The notes: generated by a model not told the origin, from the sequence alone. DNA of 64,000 nucleotides from Hyphomicrobium_A sp963728165 (GCA_963728165.1 CAVSIY010000006.1:744001-808000), one strand, 5' to 3'; positions 1-10,743 are shown, counted from the first letter of the stretch. Program-made: numbers and translations.

Positions 1-1
1 C

Positions 2-712
2 AACGGCAACCCGACCGACAAGGACGGCAACGGCTTCATCTCCAAGATTTCGCTTAAGGACGGCAAGGTCATCGCACTGCAATGGGCCACGGGCCTCAAT
101 GGCCCTAAAGGATTGGCGCTGGCGAACGGACACCTCTATGTCGCAGACATCGACCAGCTCGTCGAGATCGACCCCGCCGATGGCAAGATCATCGCGCGCT
201 ATGACGCGCCCGGCGCCAAGTTCCTCAACGACGTCGCCGCCGACAGCGAGGGTCGCGTCTACGTCTCCGATTCGAGCACCAGCACCATCTGGCGGCTTGC
301 CGACGGCAAGTTTGAAAAGTGGATGGAGGGCGACGCCCTCAAGTTTCCAAATGGCCTATACGTCGACGGCGACAAATTGATCATCGCCGCCTGGGGCGCT
401 CCGGGGACATCCGCTGCAAAGTCCGCACCCGCCAATCTCGTGGAGGTGTCGATCCCCGATAAGACGGTGCGCGACCTCGGCGACGGCACGCCGGTCGGCA
501 ACCTCGACGGACTGGAGCCGCTCGACGACAAGAGCTTCCTCGTCACCGACTGGGTGGCCGGGGCGCTCTATCGCATCGACGCGACGGGCAAGGCCGAGCA
601 GTTGCTCGATCTCGATCAGGGCAGCGCCGACATCGGCTGGGTGCGGGAGAAGCGCTTGCTGCTCATCCCGATGATGAAGGACAATAAGCTCGTCGCCTAC
701 CGCCTCGAGTGA
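2..712 (+). CDS. SMP-30/gluconolactonase-like beta-propeller protein (5' end missing)
   Basis: The reading frame is open from the left edge of the window, so the gene begins upstream and its N-terminus, including any signal peptide, is absent. The visible 236 residues show repeated propeller blades with DG/NG turns (for example KGLALANGHLYVADID, then FLNDVAADSEGRVYVSDS, then FPNGLYVDGDKLIIAAW). This pattern, with acidic residues following Asn-Asp or Asn-Gly, is typical of the SMP-30/gluconolactonase/LRE calcium-binding lactonase-like family. Substrate cannot be deduced. The stop lies 3 bp from the convergent trxB stop, and there is no obvious terminator between them. Confidence 0.75.
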   Translation, partial: NGNPTDKDGNGFISKISLKDGKVIALQWATGLNGPKGLALANGHLYVADIDQLVEIDPADGKIIARYDAPGAKFLNDVAADSEGRVYVSDSSTSTIWRLADGKFEKWMEGDALKFPNGLYVDGDKLIIAAWGAPGTSAAKSAPANLVEVSIPDKTVRDLGDGTPVGNLDGLEPLDDKSFLVTDWVAGALYRIDATGKAEQLLDLDQGSADIGWVREKRLLLIPMMKDNKLVAYRLE

Positions 713-715
713 CGC

Positions 716-1681
716 TCACTCGGCAGCCTCGGCCTCAATCTCCAGCGTCGCGAAATAGCGCTCGGCCTCCAGCGCCGCCATGCAGCCCATGGCCGCCGCC
801 GTCACCGCCTGGCGGTAGACCTCGTCCTTGACGTCGCCCGCCGCATAGACGCCGGGGATCGAGGTCGCCGTCGAATCGGGCCGGGTCTTCAGGTAGCCGG
901 ACGGCGTCATCTCCAGCTGTCCCTTGAACAACTGGGTCGCCGGCGCGTGTCCGATGGCGATGAAGACGCCGTCGGCGGGGAGCTCCTCCGTCTTGCCGGT
1001 TTTGAGGTTCTTGAGCCTCACGCCGGTCACCGACTTGGGATCGGTGGTGCCGAGGATCTCCTCGACCGTTGAGTCCCACACCACCTTGATTTTGGGGTTC
1101 TTGGAAAGGCGATCCTGCAGGATTTTCTCGGCGCGGAAGCTGTCGCGCCGGTGCACAACCGTGACCCGGCTCGCAAAGTTCGTGAGGAAGATCGCCTCCT
1201 CGACTGCGGTGTTGCCGCCGCCAACCACGATCACCTCTTTGCCCTTGTAGAAGAAGCCGTCGCAAGTGGCGCACGCCGACACGCCGTGGCCCTTGAACGT
1301 CTCCTCCGACGGGATGCCGAGCCAGCGCGCCTGCGCGCCCGTGCAGATGATCAGCAAGTCGCAAGTGTAGACCTCGCCCAACTCGCCCTCCAGCCGGATC
1401 GGCCGCTTCTGCAGGTCCACCTTCGCGATCTGATCGAGGATGATCTCGGTGCCGACGTGCTCGGCCTGTGCCTGCATCTGCTGCATGAGCCACGGGCCCT
1501 GGATCACGTCGGCGAAGCCCGGATAGTTCTCAACGTCGGTGGTGATGGTGAGCTGGCCGCCGGGCTGCGAGCCCTGGATCAGCACCGGCTTCAGCATGGC
1601 CCGCGCAGCATAGATGGCAGCCGTGTAGCCGGCCGGCCCGGAGCCGAGAATCAGCACCTTTGCGTGCTTGGGCGGTGTCAT
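716..1681 (-). CDS. trxB: Thioredoxin-disulfide reductase
   Basis: 321 residues, the usual length for bacterial TrxB. It transfers electrons from NADPH through FAD to thioredoxin in the cytoplasm. The N-terminal FAD fold is seen as LILGSGPAGYTAAIYAAR, the redox-active pair as CATCDGFFYKG near residue 140, the NADPH fold as VVVGGGNTAVEEA, and the C-terminal FAD-contacting motif as GVYAAGDV. The ATG is preceded by a GGAG-containing ribosome site about 12 bases upstream. It converges with the propeller gene on the left. Upstream there is about 240 bp without a gene before the divergent membrane protein. Confidence 0.97.
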   Translation of the reverse strand: MTPPKHAKVLILGSGPAGYTAAIYAARAMLKPVLIQGSQPGGQLTITTDVENYPGFADVIQGPWLMQQMQAQAEHVGTEIILDQIAKVDLQKRPIRLEGELGEVYTCDLLIICTGAQARWLGIPSEETFKGHGVSACATCDGFFYKGKEVIVVGGGNTAVEEAIFLTNFASRVTVVHRRDSFRAEKILQDRLSKNPKIKVVWDSTVEEILGTTDPKSVTGVRLKNLKTGKTEELPADGVFIAIGHAPATQLFKGQLEMTPSGYLKTRPDSTATSIPGVYAAGDVKDEVYRQAVTAAAMGCMAALEAERYFATLEIEAEAAE

Positions 1682-1920
1682 CGTTGCCAGTCTCCTCGGG
1701 GGCTGCGGCGCCCCCCCTGCTGCCCGGCCCCCTCAGCGCCGGGCCCATAAGATTGGGCCGCACTTAAGGCTGTGCAAGGCCGCCGGTCAATGCGTCGAGA
1801 GGCGTTCTCCCAACGATCCCGCCTCGGAGCTCCTACATCGGCACCGGGCCCAAATCGTTGTGCCATTTGCTCATGCTAAGCTAGCCTGTCATGGGAGCAT
1901 AAAAGCGCTAGGGGTGGATC

Positions 1921-3018
1921 ATGTCGGGCGTCACCGGAAACGCCGCATCGGCGGCCTACGGACTATTCGACCGCGCTTGGACGGCGGCCTGCTGGCCCCT
2001 CATCGGCGTCTTGAACTTCATCTTCCGGCCCGACCCGCAGACCGGCGATGTCAGCATCTGGAAGATCATGATTTGGCTCGTTGCCAATGCGACGATCCTC
2101 TACCTCGCCGTGATGGATCTCACCTCGCGCCCGCTGTTCTGGACGCTGGTCGCGTTCTTGATCATGCATATCCTCATCATGATGAGCAGCCTGCGCATCA
2201 TGTACGAGGAAAAACGCGTCATGGAGGGCGCGCTGAAACCCGAGGCCATGAGGTTTTCCGCCTTCGACGCGGTCAACAACCTGCCGATCCTCACCTCCTC
2301 TGTGATTTTCTACGTGCTCGGTCTCGCGGCCCTCATCCAGAGCGTGGAGAATGCGGGGATTGCGCTGATCCTGCGTCACAAACCCACGCTGATCACCGAA
2401 TACGGCGCCTATCTCGCCTGCGTCTTGAACGAGGTCCCGCTCGTCAGCTCGATCATCAACGTGTGGGCCAATCTCGTGCGTCTCTCCGACAACATGACCG
2501 CGCAGATCGTCTACAACGGCTGGACCGGCAACGGCGTACGGCTCTTCATCGTGGCCACCATCAGCGTGATCGTGATGCGCGCGCTACTCCTGCGCTTCCA
2601 GCAGTGGAGCCAGCAAATCGCCATGGCGCACGCCATCGAATCCGGGACGGCGAGCCCGGAGAGCGTGAGAAAGCGGCTCGTGCGCGTGCCGACCACGCTG
2701 CGCAACCACCTGATGACGACGGCGCTCGCCGATCCCGACACCTCGGCGCGCCGGCGCGCGTTGTCCGCTATGGCCAAGCTCGAGGTGCCCCACTTCGCCC
2801 GCGACTTCCTGATGAAGCTCGATCGCCACCTCGAGCGCGATCTGGGCTTGGCCCATATCCGCGAGGCGCTCGCGGTCATGAACACCTCCGCGCGCGAAAA
2901 AATCGCCGGCGAGCTCAGCCCCATCCTCGAGCGGCAGATGGCATCGATCAAGGATGCGATCGACATGCAGACCAGGGCGCGGCTGGAGGAAATCCGTTCG
3001 ATGCTGAAGCGCGCCTAG
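1921..3018 (+). CDS. Conserved membrane protein of unknown function
   Basis: 365 residues that I do not recognise. The first 225 residues contain about five to six hydrophobic segments (roughly residues 22-36, 49-68, 71-92, 121-143 and 204-222), followed by a charged, helix-rich cytoplasmic-type tail of about 140 residues ending in RARLEEIRSMLKRA. The tail resembles a helical repeat or coiled region, not a known enzyme domain. An AGGGG ribosome site lies 8 bases before the ATG. The stop is 47 bp before the MHS transporter on the same strand, so the two may be co-transcribed; this could mean a membrane partner, but nothing in the sequence proves it. Confidence 0.8.
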   Translation: MSGVTGNAASAAYGLFDRAWTAACWPLIGVLNFIFRPDPQTGDVSIWKIMIWLVANATILYLAVMDLTSRPLFWTLVAFLIMHILIMMSSLRIMYEEKRVMEGALKPEAMRFSAFDAVNNLPILTSSVIFYVLGLAALIQSVENAGIALILRHKPTLITEYGAYLACVLNEVPLVSSIINVWANLVRLSDNMTAQIVYNGWTGNGVRLFIVATISVIVMRALLLRFQQWSQQIAMAHAIESGTASPESVRKRLVRVPTTLRNHLMTTALADPDTSARRRALSAMAKLEVPHFARDFLMKLDRHLERDLGLAHIREALAVMNTSAREKIAGELSPILERQMASIKDAIDMQTRARLEEIRSMLKRA

Positions 3019-3065
3019 CCACGCAAAGCCCGGCAGCTCAGAGCGCGAAAGGCTAAGACCGCGAC

Positions 3066-4400
3066 ATGGACACAACGAGCGCCGGCAAACCGACGCGTCC
3101 GCTGCCAGCCGCCGACTTGGCCGATACCGCGCGCCGCCTGAAAGCGATCCTCATCGGCTCGTCCGGCAACCTCGTCGAGTGGTTCGACTTCTATACCTAC
3201 GCGGCGTTCTCGCTCTATTTTGCGGGCTCCTTCTTTCCCTCCGAAAGCCAAACCGCGCAGCTGCTGCAGACCGCCGCGATCTTCGCCGTCGGCTTCCTGA
3301 TGCGGCCCATTGGCGGCTGGCTGTTTGGGCATTTCGCCGACCGCCATGGCCGCCGCCTGTCGCTGACCGTTTCGGTGCTGCTGATGTGCGTCGGCTCGTT
3401 GATGATCGCCACCACGCCCACCTACGCCAGCGTCGGCGTCGCCGCCCCAGTGATCCTGCTCATTGCCCGCCTGGTGCAGGGGCTCAGTCTCGGGGGCGAG
3501 TACGGGACGAGCGCCACCTATCTCTCCGAGGTGGCGCACCCGGAGCACCGCGGCTTCTACTCGAGCTTCCAGTACGTGACGCTCATCGGCGGTCAGCTCA
3601 TCGCCATGCTGGTGCTGCTCGTCCTGCAGAAGCTGCTGCTTACCCCGGAACAGCTCGAGGCTTGGGGCTGGCGCATTCCTTTCGTGATCGGCGCCGGCTT
3701 GGCGATCGTCGCCTATTTCATGCGCCGCGACATGCACGAGACGGACGCGTTCCTGGAGGCGAGCGCCACGATCGACGCGCACTCCAATCCTTTGCGCGGG
3801 CTGCTGCAATATCCGCGCGAGGTCGCCATCGTCGTCGGGCTGACGCTCGGCGGCACCGTCGCCTTCTACACGTACACGGTCTACATGCAGAAGTTCCTCG
3901 TGAACTCGGCCGGCTTCTCCAAGGACACCTCGACCGTCATCGCGGCCGGCACGCTCTTCGTCTACATGTGCCTGCAGCCGATCGTCGGCGCGATCTCCGA
4001 CAGGATCGGACGCCGTCCGGTGCTGCTCGCCTTCGGCATCCTCGGCACGCTTCTGACGGTTCCCATCCTCACCGCGCTCGAAGGTGTCACCGATGCCTGG
4101 CAGGCCTTCTTTCTCATCATGGGCGCGCTCGTCATCGTCAGCGGATACACGGCCATCAACGCCGTGGTGAAGGCGGAGCTGTTCCCGACCAGCATCCGCG
4201 CCATGGGCGTGGGATTCCCCTATGCAGTAACGGTGGCGGTGTTCGGAGGCAGCGCCCAGTGGGTCGCGCTTTATCTGAAGGACATCGGCCACGAGACGGC
4301 GTTCTATTGGTACGTGGCGGGCTGCATCTTCGTGTCGCTTCTCGTCTACGCGCTGATGCGCGACACCAAGCACCAGTCGGCCATGCATCGACACAAGTGA
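3066..4400 (+). CDS. MFS transporter, metabolite:H+ symporter (KgtP-like) family
   Basis: 444 residues with twelve predicted membrane segments. The N-terminal VEWFDFYTYAAFSLYFA and the loop GHFADRHGRRLSLTVSVLLM are signatures of the metabolite:H+ symporter branch, which includes alpha-ketoglutarate and proline/betaine carriers. RLVQGLSLGGEYG in TM4-5 is also typical, and a second GxxxDRxGRRP-type loop (ISDRIGRRPVLL) marks the other half. It probably imports an organic acid such as 2-oxoglutarate by proton symport. The substrate cannot be fixed by sequence reading, so I give no symbol. It follows the unknown membrane protein by 47 bp. Confidence 0.9.
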   Translation: MDTTSAGKPTRPLPAADLADTARRLKAILIGSSGNLVEWFDFYTYAAFSLYFAGSFFPSESQTAQLLQTAAIFAVGFLMRPIGGWLFGHFADRHGRRLSLTVSVLLMCVGSLMIATTPTYASVGVAAPVILLIARLVQGLSLGGEYGTSATYLSEVAHPEHRGFYSSFQYVTLIGGQLIAMLVLLVLQKLLLTPEQLEAWGWRIPFVIGAGLAIVAYFMRRDMHETDAFLEASATIDAHSNPLRGLLQYPREVAIVVGLTLGGTVAFYTYTVYMQKFLVNSAGFSKDTSTVIAAGTLFVYMCLQPIVGAISDRIGRRPVLLAFGILGTLLTVPILTALEGVTDAWQAFFLIMGALVIVSGYTAINAVVKAELFPTSIRAMGVGFPYAVTVAVFGGSAQWVALYLKDIGHETAFYWYVAGCIFVSLLVYALMRDTKHQSAMHRHK

Positions 4401-4723
4401 GCCTCGGGCGAGGACAGTCGGAGGGCAGGCGTGATCCGCATTGCAACGCCTCTTGCAATTATCTTTCTGCCGCTGCTGGGCTGGAGATCCTCGATCTCCT
4501 GTCGTCGGGGCGCCGGATGCTTTTCATAGGCAGGATGGCACCAAGCATTCCGAGGAGTGCCGAAATCGTCCTGGGGCGGCTGCATGCCGCCGAACAGCAG
4601 CGCTGGCCAGCCCCACAGCCCAGGCGCGCGCCTGGACCGCCCCTAAGCGCCCGGCGCGACCCGCTGGCGGATATTGGTGCGATGTGCTACGTCCGCGCAC
4701 CTGTTGCAGCGCACAAAAGTCCT
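4401..4723 (+). other. Gene-free spacer with a small hairpin between the transporter and typA
   Basis: No credible gene. A perfect 7-bp hairpin with a 3-base loop (GGAGATC, loop CTC, GATCTCC) lies at 4483-4499, but it lacks a following T tract, so a terminator role is uncertain. The typA open frame extends far upstream through this spacer and the transporter gene, but that extension has no coding features. Confidence 0.4.
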
Positions 4724-6544
<1,821 letters not shown>

Positions 6545-6561
6545 AAATGGCTGACCTGGCC

Positions 6562-6589
6562 TTGGCTGTAACATTATTCGTGTTATAGT
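6562..6589 (+). promoter_or_regulatory. Likely sigma-70-type promoter of the small PepSY-like gene
   Basis: TTGGCT at 6562-6567 and TATAGT at 6584-6589 are separated by 16 bp. The spacer contains an inverted repeat (TAACA ... TGTTA, 6569-6585). The start codon is about 37 bp downstream. The fit to the consensus is good, but the assignment is by eye. Confidence 0.5.
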
Positions 6590-6626
6590 GTAGCGTTTCC
6601 AATCGCTACTAGGACAGGAGGCACTG

Positions 6627-6881
6627 ATGAACAGGGTGATGATTGCTGTTTTTGCCGCGGCCCTTTGCGCTGCTCCGGCTTTCGCCGATGAGAAGCCCTC
6701 CGACGAGGAGGCCGGGAAGATCAAGGCAGCGCTCACCGATTGGGGCTGTGAGGGCGGCACCTACGAGAAAGAGAGCGAGGCGACCGGCGTCTACGAGATC
6801 GACGATGCCAAGTGCAAAGGCATGCAGTACGACCTCAAGCTCGACAGCGCCTTCAAGGTCATCTCTGTCACACGCGACTGA
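6627..6881 (+). CDS. Small secreted PepSY-like protein
   Basis: 84 residues with a clear Sec signal peptide (MNRVMIAVFAAALCAAPAFA, cleavage after AFA). The mature part reads like a short PepSY-type beta-alpha unit: DEEAGKIKAALTDWGCEGGTYEKES, then GVYEIDDAKCKGMQYDLKLDSAFKVISVTRD. Two cysteines could form a disulfide. PepSY domains are thought to bind or inhibit proteins in the periplasm; the partner is unknown. A strong AGGAGG ribosome site sits 5 bases before the ATG. It appears monocistronic, with its own promoter and a downstream hairpin. Confidence 0.85.
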   Translation: MNRVMIAVFAAALCAAPAFADEKPSDEEAGKIKAALTDWGCEGGTYEKESEATGVYEIDDAKCKGMQYDLKLDSAFKVISVTRD

Positions 6882-6910
6882 ATCCTTCCACAAATTCGCG
6901 AATGTTTTGT

Positions 6911-6936
6911 GCCGGCCGGTGAGCTCATCGGCCGGC
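6911..6936 (+). terminator. Hairpin downstream of the PepSY-like gene
   Basis: GCCGGCCGGTGAG pairs with CTCATCGGCCGGC with a single G-T mismatch, giving a nearly continuous 13-bp stem. There is no T tract after it, so it may act as a transcript-stabilising hairpin or a weak terminator. Confidence 0.45.
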
Positions 6937-6976
6937 GCAACGCTTTCGGCCCTGGCGTACTCCTGCTAAGCACGCG

Positions 6977-8332
6977 GTGCGAGGGCTTCACGTGTCATCC
7001 AAAATTCCTGACGAGCGAGGCGTAACGCAAGTTGGCCCCGACCGATGGCCGCCCGGCATCACGCCGCCTGCCAAATTCCTCACGGCGCTCGATTATGCCC
7101 GAACCGAGGACGGGCACCTGTTCGTGACGGGGCGGGCCGGCACCGGGAAATCGACGCTTCTGCGGTCGCTGCGCGAGATGATCGCGCAAGAGGCAGCCGT
7201 GCTCGCTCCCACGGGGCTGGCGGCCGTCAACGTCGGCGGACAGACGATCCATTCCTTCTTTGGTTTCCCGCCGCGGCTCATTCGGCCTGACGACATCCGC
7301 CGCAGCCGCAACGGGGGCCTCATGCGCCGCTTGAAGCTCATCATCATCGACGAGGTGTCGATGGTGCGCTCCGACCTCATGTGGGCGATCGATCAGTCGC
7401 TGCGCCTGAACCGCGGGCGCCCGCGTGAGCCCTTTGGCGGCGTGCGGCTGTTATTGTTCGGCGACCTGCATCAGTTGCCTCCGGTCGTGCGAAGCGGCGA
7501 GGAGGCGGAGCATCTCGAAAGTGCGCACGGTGGCCCCTTTTTCTTTCAATTGCCGTCACTCACCGACGGCGCCGGCATGTCGTTGCTCGAGCTCGAGCAC
7601 GTGTTTCGTCAGAACGACGAGACGCTGATCGAGGTCCTCAACCGCATTCGCGATGGTGAGGTGACCGAGGAGGATCTTGTCGTCCTCAACGAGCGCACCC
7701 ATCCCATTCGCACGCTGGGCGAAGGCGACAGCTTCGTCATCCTCACGCCGACCAACGCCGCGGCTCAGCGCATCAACATGGCTTATCTCGATGCGCTCCC
7801 CGGCGACGTCAGGCCGTATGAGGCCGGCATCTCCGGCGAGTACGGCCAGTCGGCACACCCGACCGACGCCACGCTGCTGTTGAAGCCCGGCGCCAAAGTG
7901 ATCCTGTTGCGCAACGATCCCGACAGGCGGTGGGTGAACGGCTCGGTTGCGCGCATCGCGCAGCTGGAGCCGAAACGGGTTTGGATCGAGATCGACGGCA
8001 ACGTGCACGAGATCGAGCCCGTGTCCTGGGAGGCGCGTCGGTACGCTTTCGACCAGGCCGCCGAGAAGATCGTTGAAAACGTTACCGGCACCTTCCGCCA
8101 ATTCCCGCTGCGGCTCGCCTGGGCGCTGACCATTCACAAGTCGCAGGGTCTGACGCTCGACCGCGTCTACATCGACCTCGGCCGCGGCACGTTCGCGCAT
8201 GGCCAAGCCTACGTCGCGTTGTCGCGCTGCCGCTCGCTCGAAGGTCTGGCACTCGCGCGCCCGCTGCGGCCGACCGATATCCTCTTTGACCGATCGGCCA
8301 TGGGCTACCGCGACAAATTCCCTCATCTGTAG
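6977..8332 (+). CDS. Pif1-like / RecD2-like superfamily 1B DNA helicase
   Basis: 451 residues from a GTG; a second GTG at 6992 is equally possible. Motif I is GRAGTGKSTLL, motif Ia APTGLAAVNVGGQTIHSFF, motif II IIIDEVSMV, motif III LLFGDLHQLPPV, and motif VI is VALSRCRS, preceded by ALTIHKSQGLTLDRV. This is the compact Pif1/RRM3-like AAA helicase arrangement found in many bacteria, which unwinds 5'-to-3' and may act on G-quadruplexes or recombination intermediates. It stands alone between the PepSY-like gene and the phasin gene, so there is no operon clue. Confidence 0.9.
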   Translation: MRGLHVSSKIPDERGVTQVGPDRWPPGITPPAKFLTALDYARTEDGHLFVTGRAGTGKSTLLRSLREMIAQEAAVLAPTGLAAVNVGGQTIHSFFGFPPRLIRPDDIRRSRNGGLMRRLKLIIIDEVSMVRSDLMWAIDQSLRLNRGRPREPFGGVRLLLFGDLHQLPPVVRSGEEAEHLESAHGGPFFFQLPSLTDGAGMSLLELEHVFRQNDETLIEVLNRIRDGEVTEEDLVVLNERTHPIRTLGEGDSFVILTPTNAAAQRINMAYLDALPGDVRPYEAGISGEYGQSAHPTDATLLLKPGAKVILLRNDPDRRWVNGSVARIAQLEPKRVWIEIDGNVHEIEPVSWEARRYAFDQAAEKIVENVTGTFRQFPLRLAWALTIHKSQGLTLDRVYIDLGRGTFAHGQAYVALSRCRSLEGLALARPLRPTDILFDRSAMGYRDKFPHL

Positions 8333-8410
8333 TTGGTTTGGATCAAGGCCGGGCGCAGCCCCCTCCGTTAATGCTGGTTTGAGCGGAGGCCCCCACGTTC
8401 CACATCTTTG

Positions 8411-8462
8411 GTGCACCGCAACATATTTTTATGTTGCAATGCACAAAAAGCTACCCTATATA
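8411..8462 (+). promoter_or_regulatory. Phasin promoter overlapped by a long dyad operator
   Basis: A 34-bp imperfect inverted repeat spans 8411-8444 (GTGCA, then GCAACATA, a short T-rich centre, TATGTTGC, then TGCAC). Its right arm overlaps a promoter with TTGCAA at 8434-8439 and TATATA at 8457-8462, exactly 17 bp apart. A repressor bound to the dyad would block the -35 element. The TTGCAATGCA core resembles the TGC-rich sites bound by the PHA-responsive repressor PhaR in other alphaproteobacteria, so PhaR control is a reasonable inference. Confidence 0.65.
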
Positions 8463-8563
8463 CGAAGACGCAAGGCTTGCGGGGCGCCAATGCAACCCGC
8501 GCCTCCAGACGAGCCGCCCGCACCCAACTAGCCGGCCCACACCAATTCATAATGGAGACACCC

Positions 8564-9019
8564 ATGAACGACCAATTCACCCGTCAGGCTCAGGACATGC
8601 TCGCAGCGGCCAAAGAGGCGCGCATCCCGGAGAACGTGCAGGCGTTTGCCGAGGACAGCGTCGCCAAGACGCGCGATGCCTACACCAAGATGAACGCGGC
8701 CGCCCAGGACGGGGTCAAGGCCATGCAGGAGATCATGCTGGCCGCCCAGGCTGGCGCCAAGTCCTTCAGCGAGAAGATGCTCCACACGGCAACCGTCAAC
8801 GCCGAGGCGGCATTCGATGCGGCCGAGGCGATGGCCAAAGCCAAGACCGTTCCCGAGATGGCGCGCCTGCAGGCGACCTTCGTTCAGCAGCAGCTCGCGA
8901 CCGCAAGCGCGCAGACGAAGGAGTTCTTCGAGCTCTCCAACAAGATTGGCCGGCAGACGCTCGAGAGCATGAATGCCGCCGCCACCAAGACCTTCGAGCA
9001 GATGAAGAGCGTCGGCTGA
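8564..9019 (+). CDS. Phasin, PHA granule-associated protein
   Basis: 151 residues, almost entirely amphipathic helix and rich in Ala, Gln and Lys, with no cysteine. The middle (VKAMQEIMLAAQAGAKSFSEKMLHTATVNAEAAFDAAEAMAKAKTVPE) matches the Phasin_2 family pattern, including the characteristic A..FD.AE.MA.A.T.PE stretch. Phasins coat polyhydroxyalkanoate granules and control their number and size. I choose the ATG at 8564 because GGAGA lies 4 bases before it; an in-frame ATG at 8552 has no such site. It is preceded by its own promoter and followed by a hairpin, so it is probably monocistronic. Confidence 0.92.
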   Translation: MNDQFTRQAQDMLAAAKEARIPENVQAFAEDSVAKTRDAYTKMNAAAQDGVKAMQEIMLAAQAGAKSFSEKMLHTATVNAEAAFDAAEAMAKAKTVPEMARLQATFVQQQLATASAQTKEFFELSNKIGRQTLESMNAAATKTFEQMKSVG

Positions 9020-9065
9020 GGCTTCGCTAGCGGTCAGCCTCGTACCGATGCTTTATCATAGTCAG

Positions 9066-9095
9066 CAGGGCCCGCGGAGCCGTTCCCGGGCCCTG
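9066..9095 (+). terminator. Terminator-like hairpin after the phasin gene
   Basis: CAGGGCCCG at 9066-9074 pairs perfectly with CGGGCCCTG at 9087-9095 around a 12-base loop. Only a weak run of A/T follows. It lies 47 bp after the phasin stop. Confidence 0.6.
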
Positions 9096-9183
9096 ATCAA
9101 TTCCAGGCCCAACTTTCAGCAAACTATTAGGTGCCAATGTGCAACGAAAGATGCCAAGGTAATGCATCTGCCCGGGGTCGTGC

Positions 9184-9693
9184 ATGCTGGGTGCAAGTTC
9201 ACATTGCGAGGTCCGTCGCGGCAGTCTCACCGATGCGCCGGCGCTGGGCGAAGTCTTCCGAGTAGCATGGCGCCAAGCCTACCTCGGCATCATCCCCCAT
9301 TTGCATCTCGACAACATGATTCGCCGGCGCGGCACCGAGTGGTGGCGCTCCACGATCAAATCGGGAAACGGCGTCCTCGTCTTGCAGGTCTCCGGCACCG
9401 TTGCCGGCTATGCCACGCTCGGCGCGGCCCGTGCGCGAGGACCACAGGAAGGCGAGATCTACGAGCTCTACGTGACGCCGACCCATCAGGGCCTGGGCTT
9501 TGGCGAGCTCCTCTTCGAAGCCTGCCGCCACCACCTCGATACGCGTCAGCTTTCGGGTCTCATCGTCTGGGCGCTCGCCGACAACGCCCGGGCGAGGGAG
9601 TTCTACTGGCGCCGGGGCGGACGGCCGGTGGGAGCCGGCTTCGAGCGGTTCGGCGACAAGCGGCTCAAGAAGATCGCCTTCGCCTGGGATTGA
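9184..9693 (+). CDS. GNAT-family N-acetyltransferase
   Basis: 169 residues. It has the acetyl-CoA-binding motif A of the GNAT fold: IYELYVTPTHQGLGFGELLFEACRHHL, with Q-G-L-G-F-G in the Q/RxxGxG/A position, and motif B in GLIVWALADNARAREFYWRRGGRPV. It would acetylate a small amine or protein N-terminus; the substrate cannot be read from sequence. The start is an ATG with no strong ribosome site. The gene lies between the phasin and dapB genes on the same strand, 235 bp before dapB. Confidence 0.88.
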   Translation: MLGASSHCEVRRGSLTDAPALGEVFRVAWRQAYLGIIPHLHLDNMIRRRGTEWWRSTIKSGNGVLVLQVSGTVAGYATLGAARARGPQEGEIYELYVTPTHQGLGFGELLFEACRHHLDTRQLSGLIVWALADNARAREFYWRRGGRPVGAGFERFGDKRLKKIAFAWD

Positions 9694-9928
9694 CGCTTAA
9701 GTGCGACCTCCCATCGCCAGAGCGCCCTAGCGATTCTCCCGACAACCCCCTCTCTTGCGCATCAAAGCCGAGACCCGCCTTGCCGCGTCCGGCCCTGCCC
9801 CGACGGCCCGTTCGCAGTTGCAGAACAAAGGCGCCTCTAAGCCACAGAGTTGCGCCCTGCTCTTCCTCTTGGCCGGAGGCGTTGCTATACCGCGGCCCAC
9901 TTCCATCGCACCAAGTCGAGGTCGCCTG

Positions 9929-10726
9929 ATGAAAATCGCCGTGATGGGCGTCGCCGGCCGCATGGGCCAAGAGCTCGTGCGCGCGGTCCACGAGACGGAC
10001 GGGTGCACGATCGCCGGGGCTACCGAGCGGGCCGATTCGCCCGTCGTCGGCATGGATGTCGGGACGCTTGCCGGCATTGGACCCATCGGCGTCGCGGTAA
10101 GCGCCGACCCGCTCGAGGTCATCGCAAAGTCGGAAGGCATCCTCGATTTCACCGCGCCGAAGGCGACGCTCGAGTTCGCCGAGCTCGCCGCCAATGCGCG
10201 CATCGTGCACGTCATCGGCACCACTGGCTTCACGCCCGCGGACGAGGCGCATATCGCCGCAGCGGCGCGCCATGCTCCCATCATCAAGGCCGGCAACATG
10301 AGTCTCGGCGTCAATCTCCTGGTCGCCATCACGCGTCGGGTTGCCGAGGCGCTGGACGAGGATTTCGACATCGAGATCGTGGAGATGCATCACAGGGACA
10401 AGGTCGATGCGCCCTCGGGCACCGCGCTCATGCTGGCCGAGGCCGCAGCCGAGGGACGCGGCATCGATCTTGGCCAGCACGCGGTAAGGGGCCGCGACGG
10501 CGTTACCGGTCCGCGCCGGCGCGGCGACATCGGCATGGCGAGCCTGCGCGGGGGCAGCGTCGTCGGCGAGCACCGCGTGATCCTTGCCGGACCAGGCGAG
10601 CGCATCGAGCTTACTCATCTCGCCGGCGATAGAGGTATCTTCGCGCGCGGGGCCGTGAAGGCAGTGTTGTGGGGCCGCGGCAAGGCGCCGGGGCTCTACT
10701 CGATGTCCGACGTGCTCGGTTTGTAA
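9929..10726 (+). CDS. dapB: 4-hydroxy-tetrahydrodipicolinate reductase
   Basis: 265 residues, the usual family length, beginning MKIAVMGVAGRMGQEL with the NAD(P)-binding loop. The catalytic signature EMHHRDKVDAPSGTA is complete. It reduces 4-hydroxy-tetrahydrodipicolinate to tetrahydrodipicolinate in lysine and meso-diaminopimelate synthesis in the cytoplasm. The start is chosen by homology; the frame is open about 170 bp further upstream but without family features. gpmA follows 17 bp later. Other genes of the same pathway (asd, dapF and a DapC-like aminotransferase) occur elsewhere in the window. Confidence 0.96.
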   Translation: MKIAVMGVAGRMGQELVRAVHETDGCTIAGATERADSPVVGMDVGTLAGIGPIGVAVSADPLEVIAKSEGILDFTAPKATLEFAELAANARIVHVIGTTGFTPADEAHIAAAARHAPIIKAGNMSLGVNLLVAITRRVAEALDEDFDIEIVEMHHRDKVDAPSGTALMLAEAAAEGRGIDLGQHAVRGRDGVTGPRRRGDIGMASLRGGSVVGEHRVILAGPGERIELTHLAGDRGIFARGAVKAVLWGRGKAPGLYSMSDVLGL

Positions 10727-10743
10727 ATTTGGGAACCGCTGGT

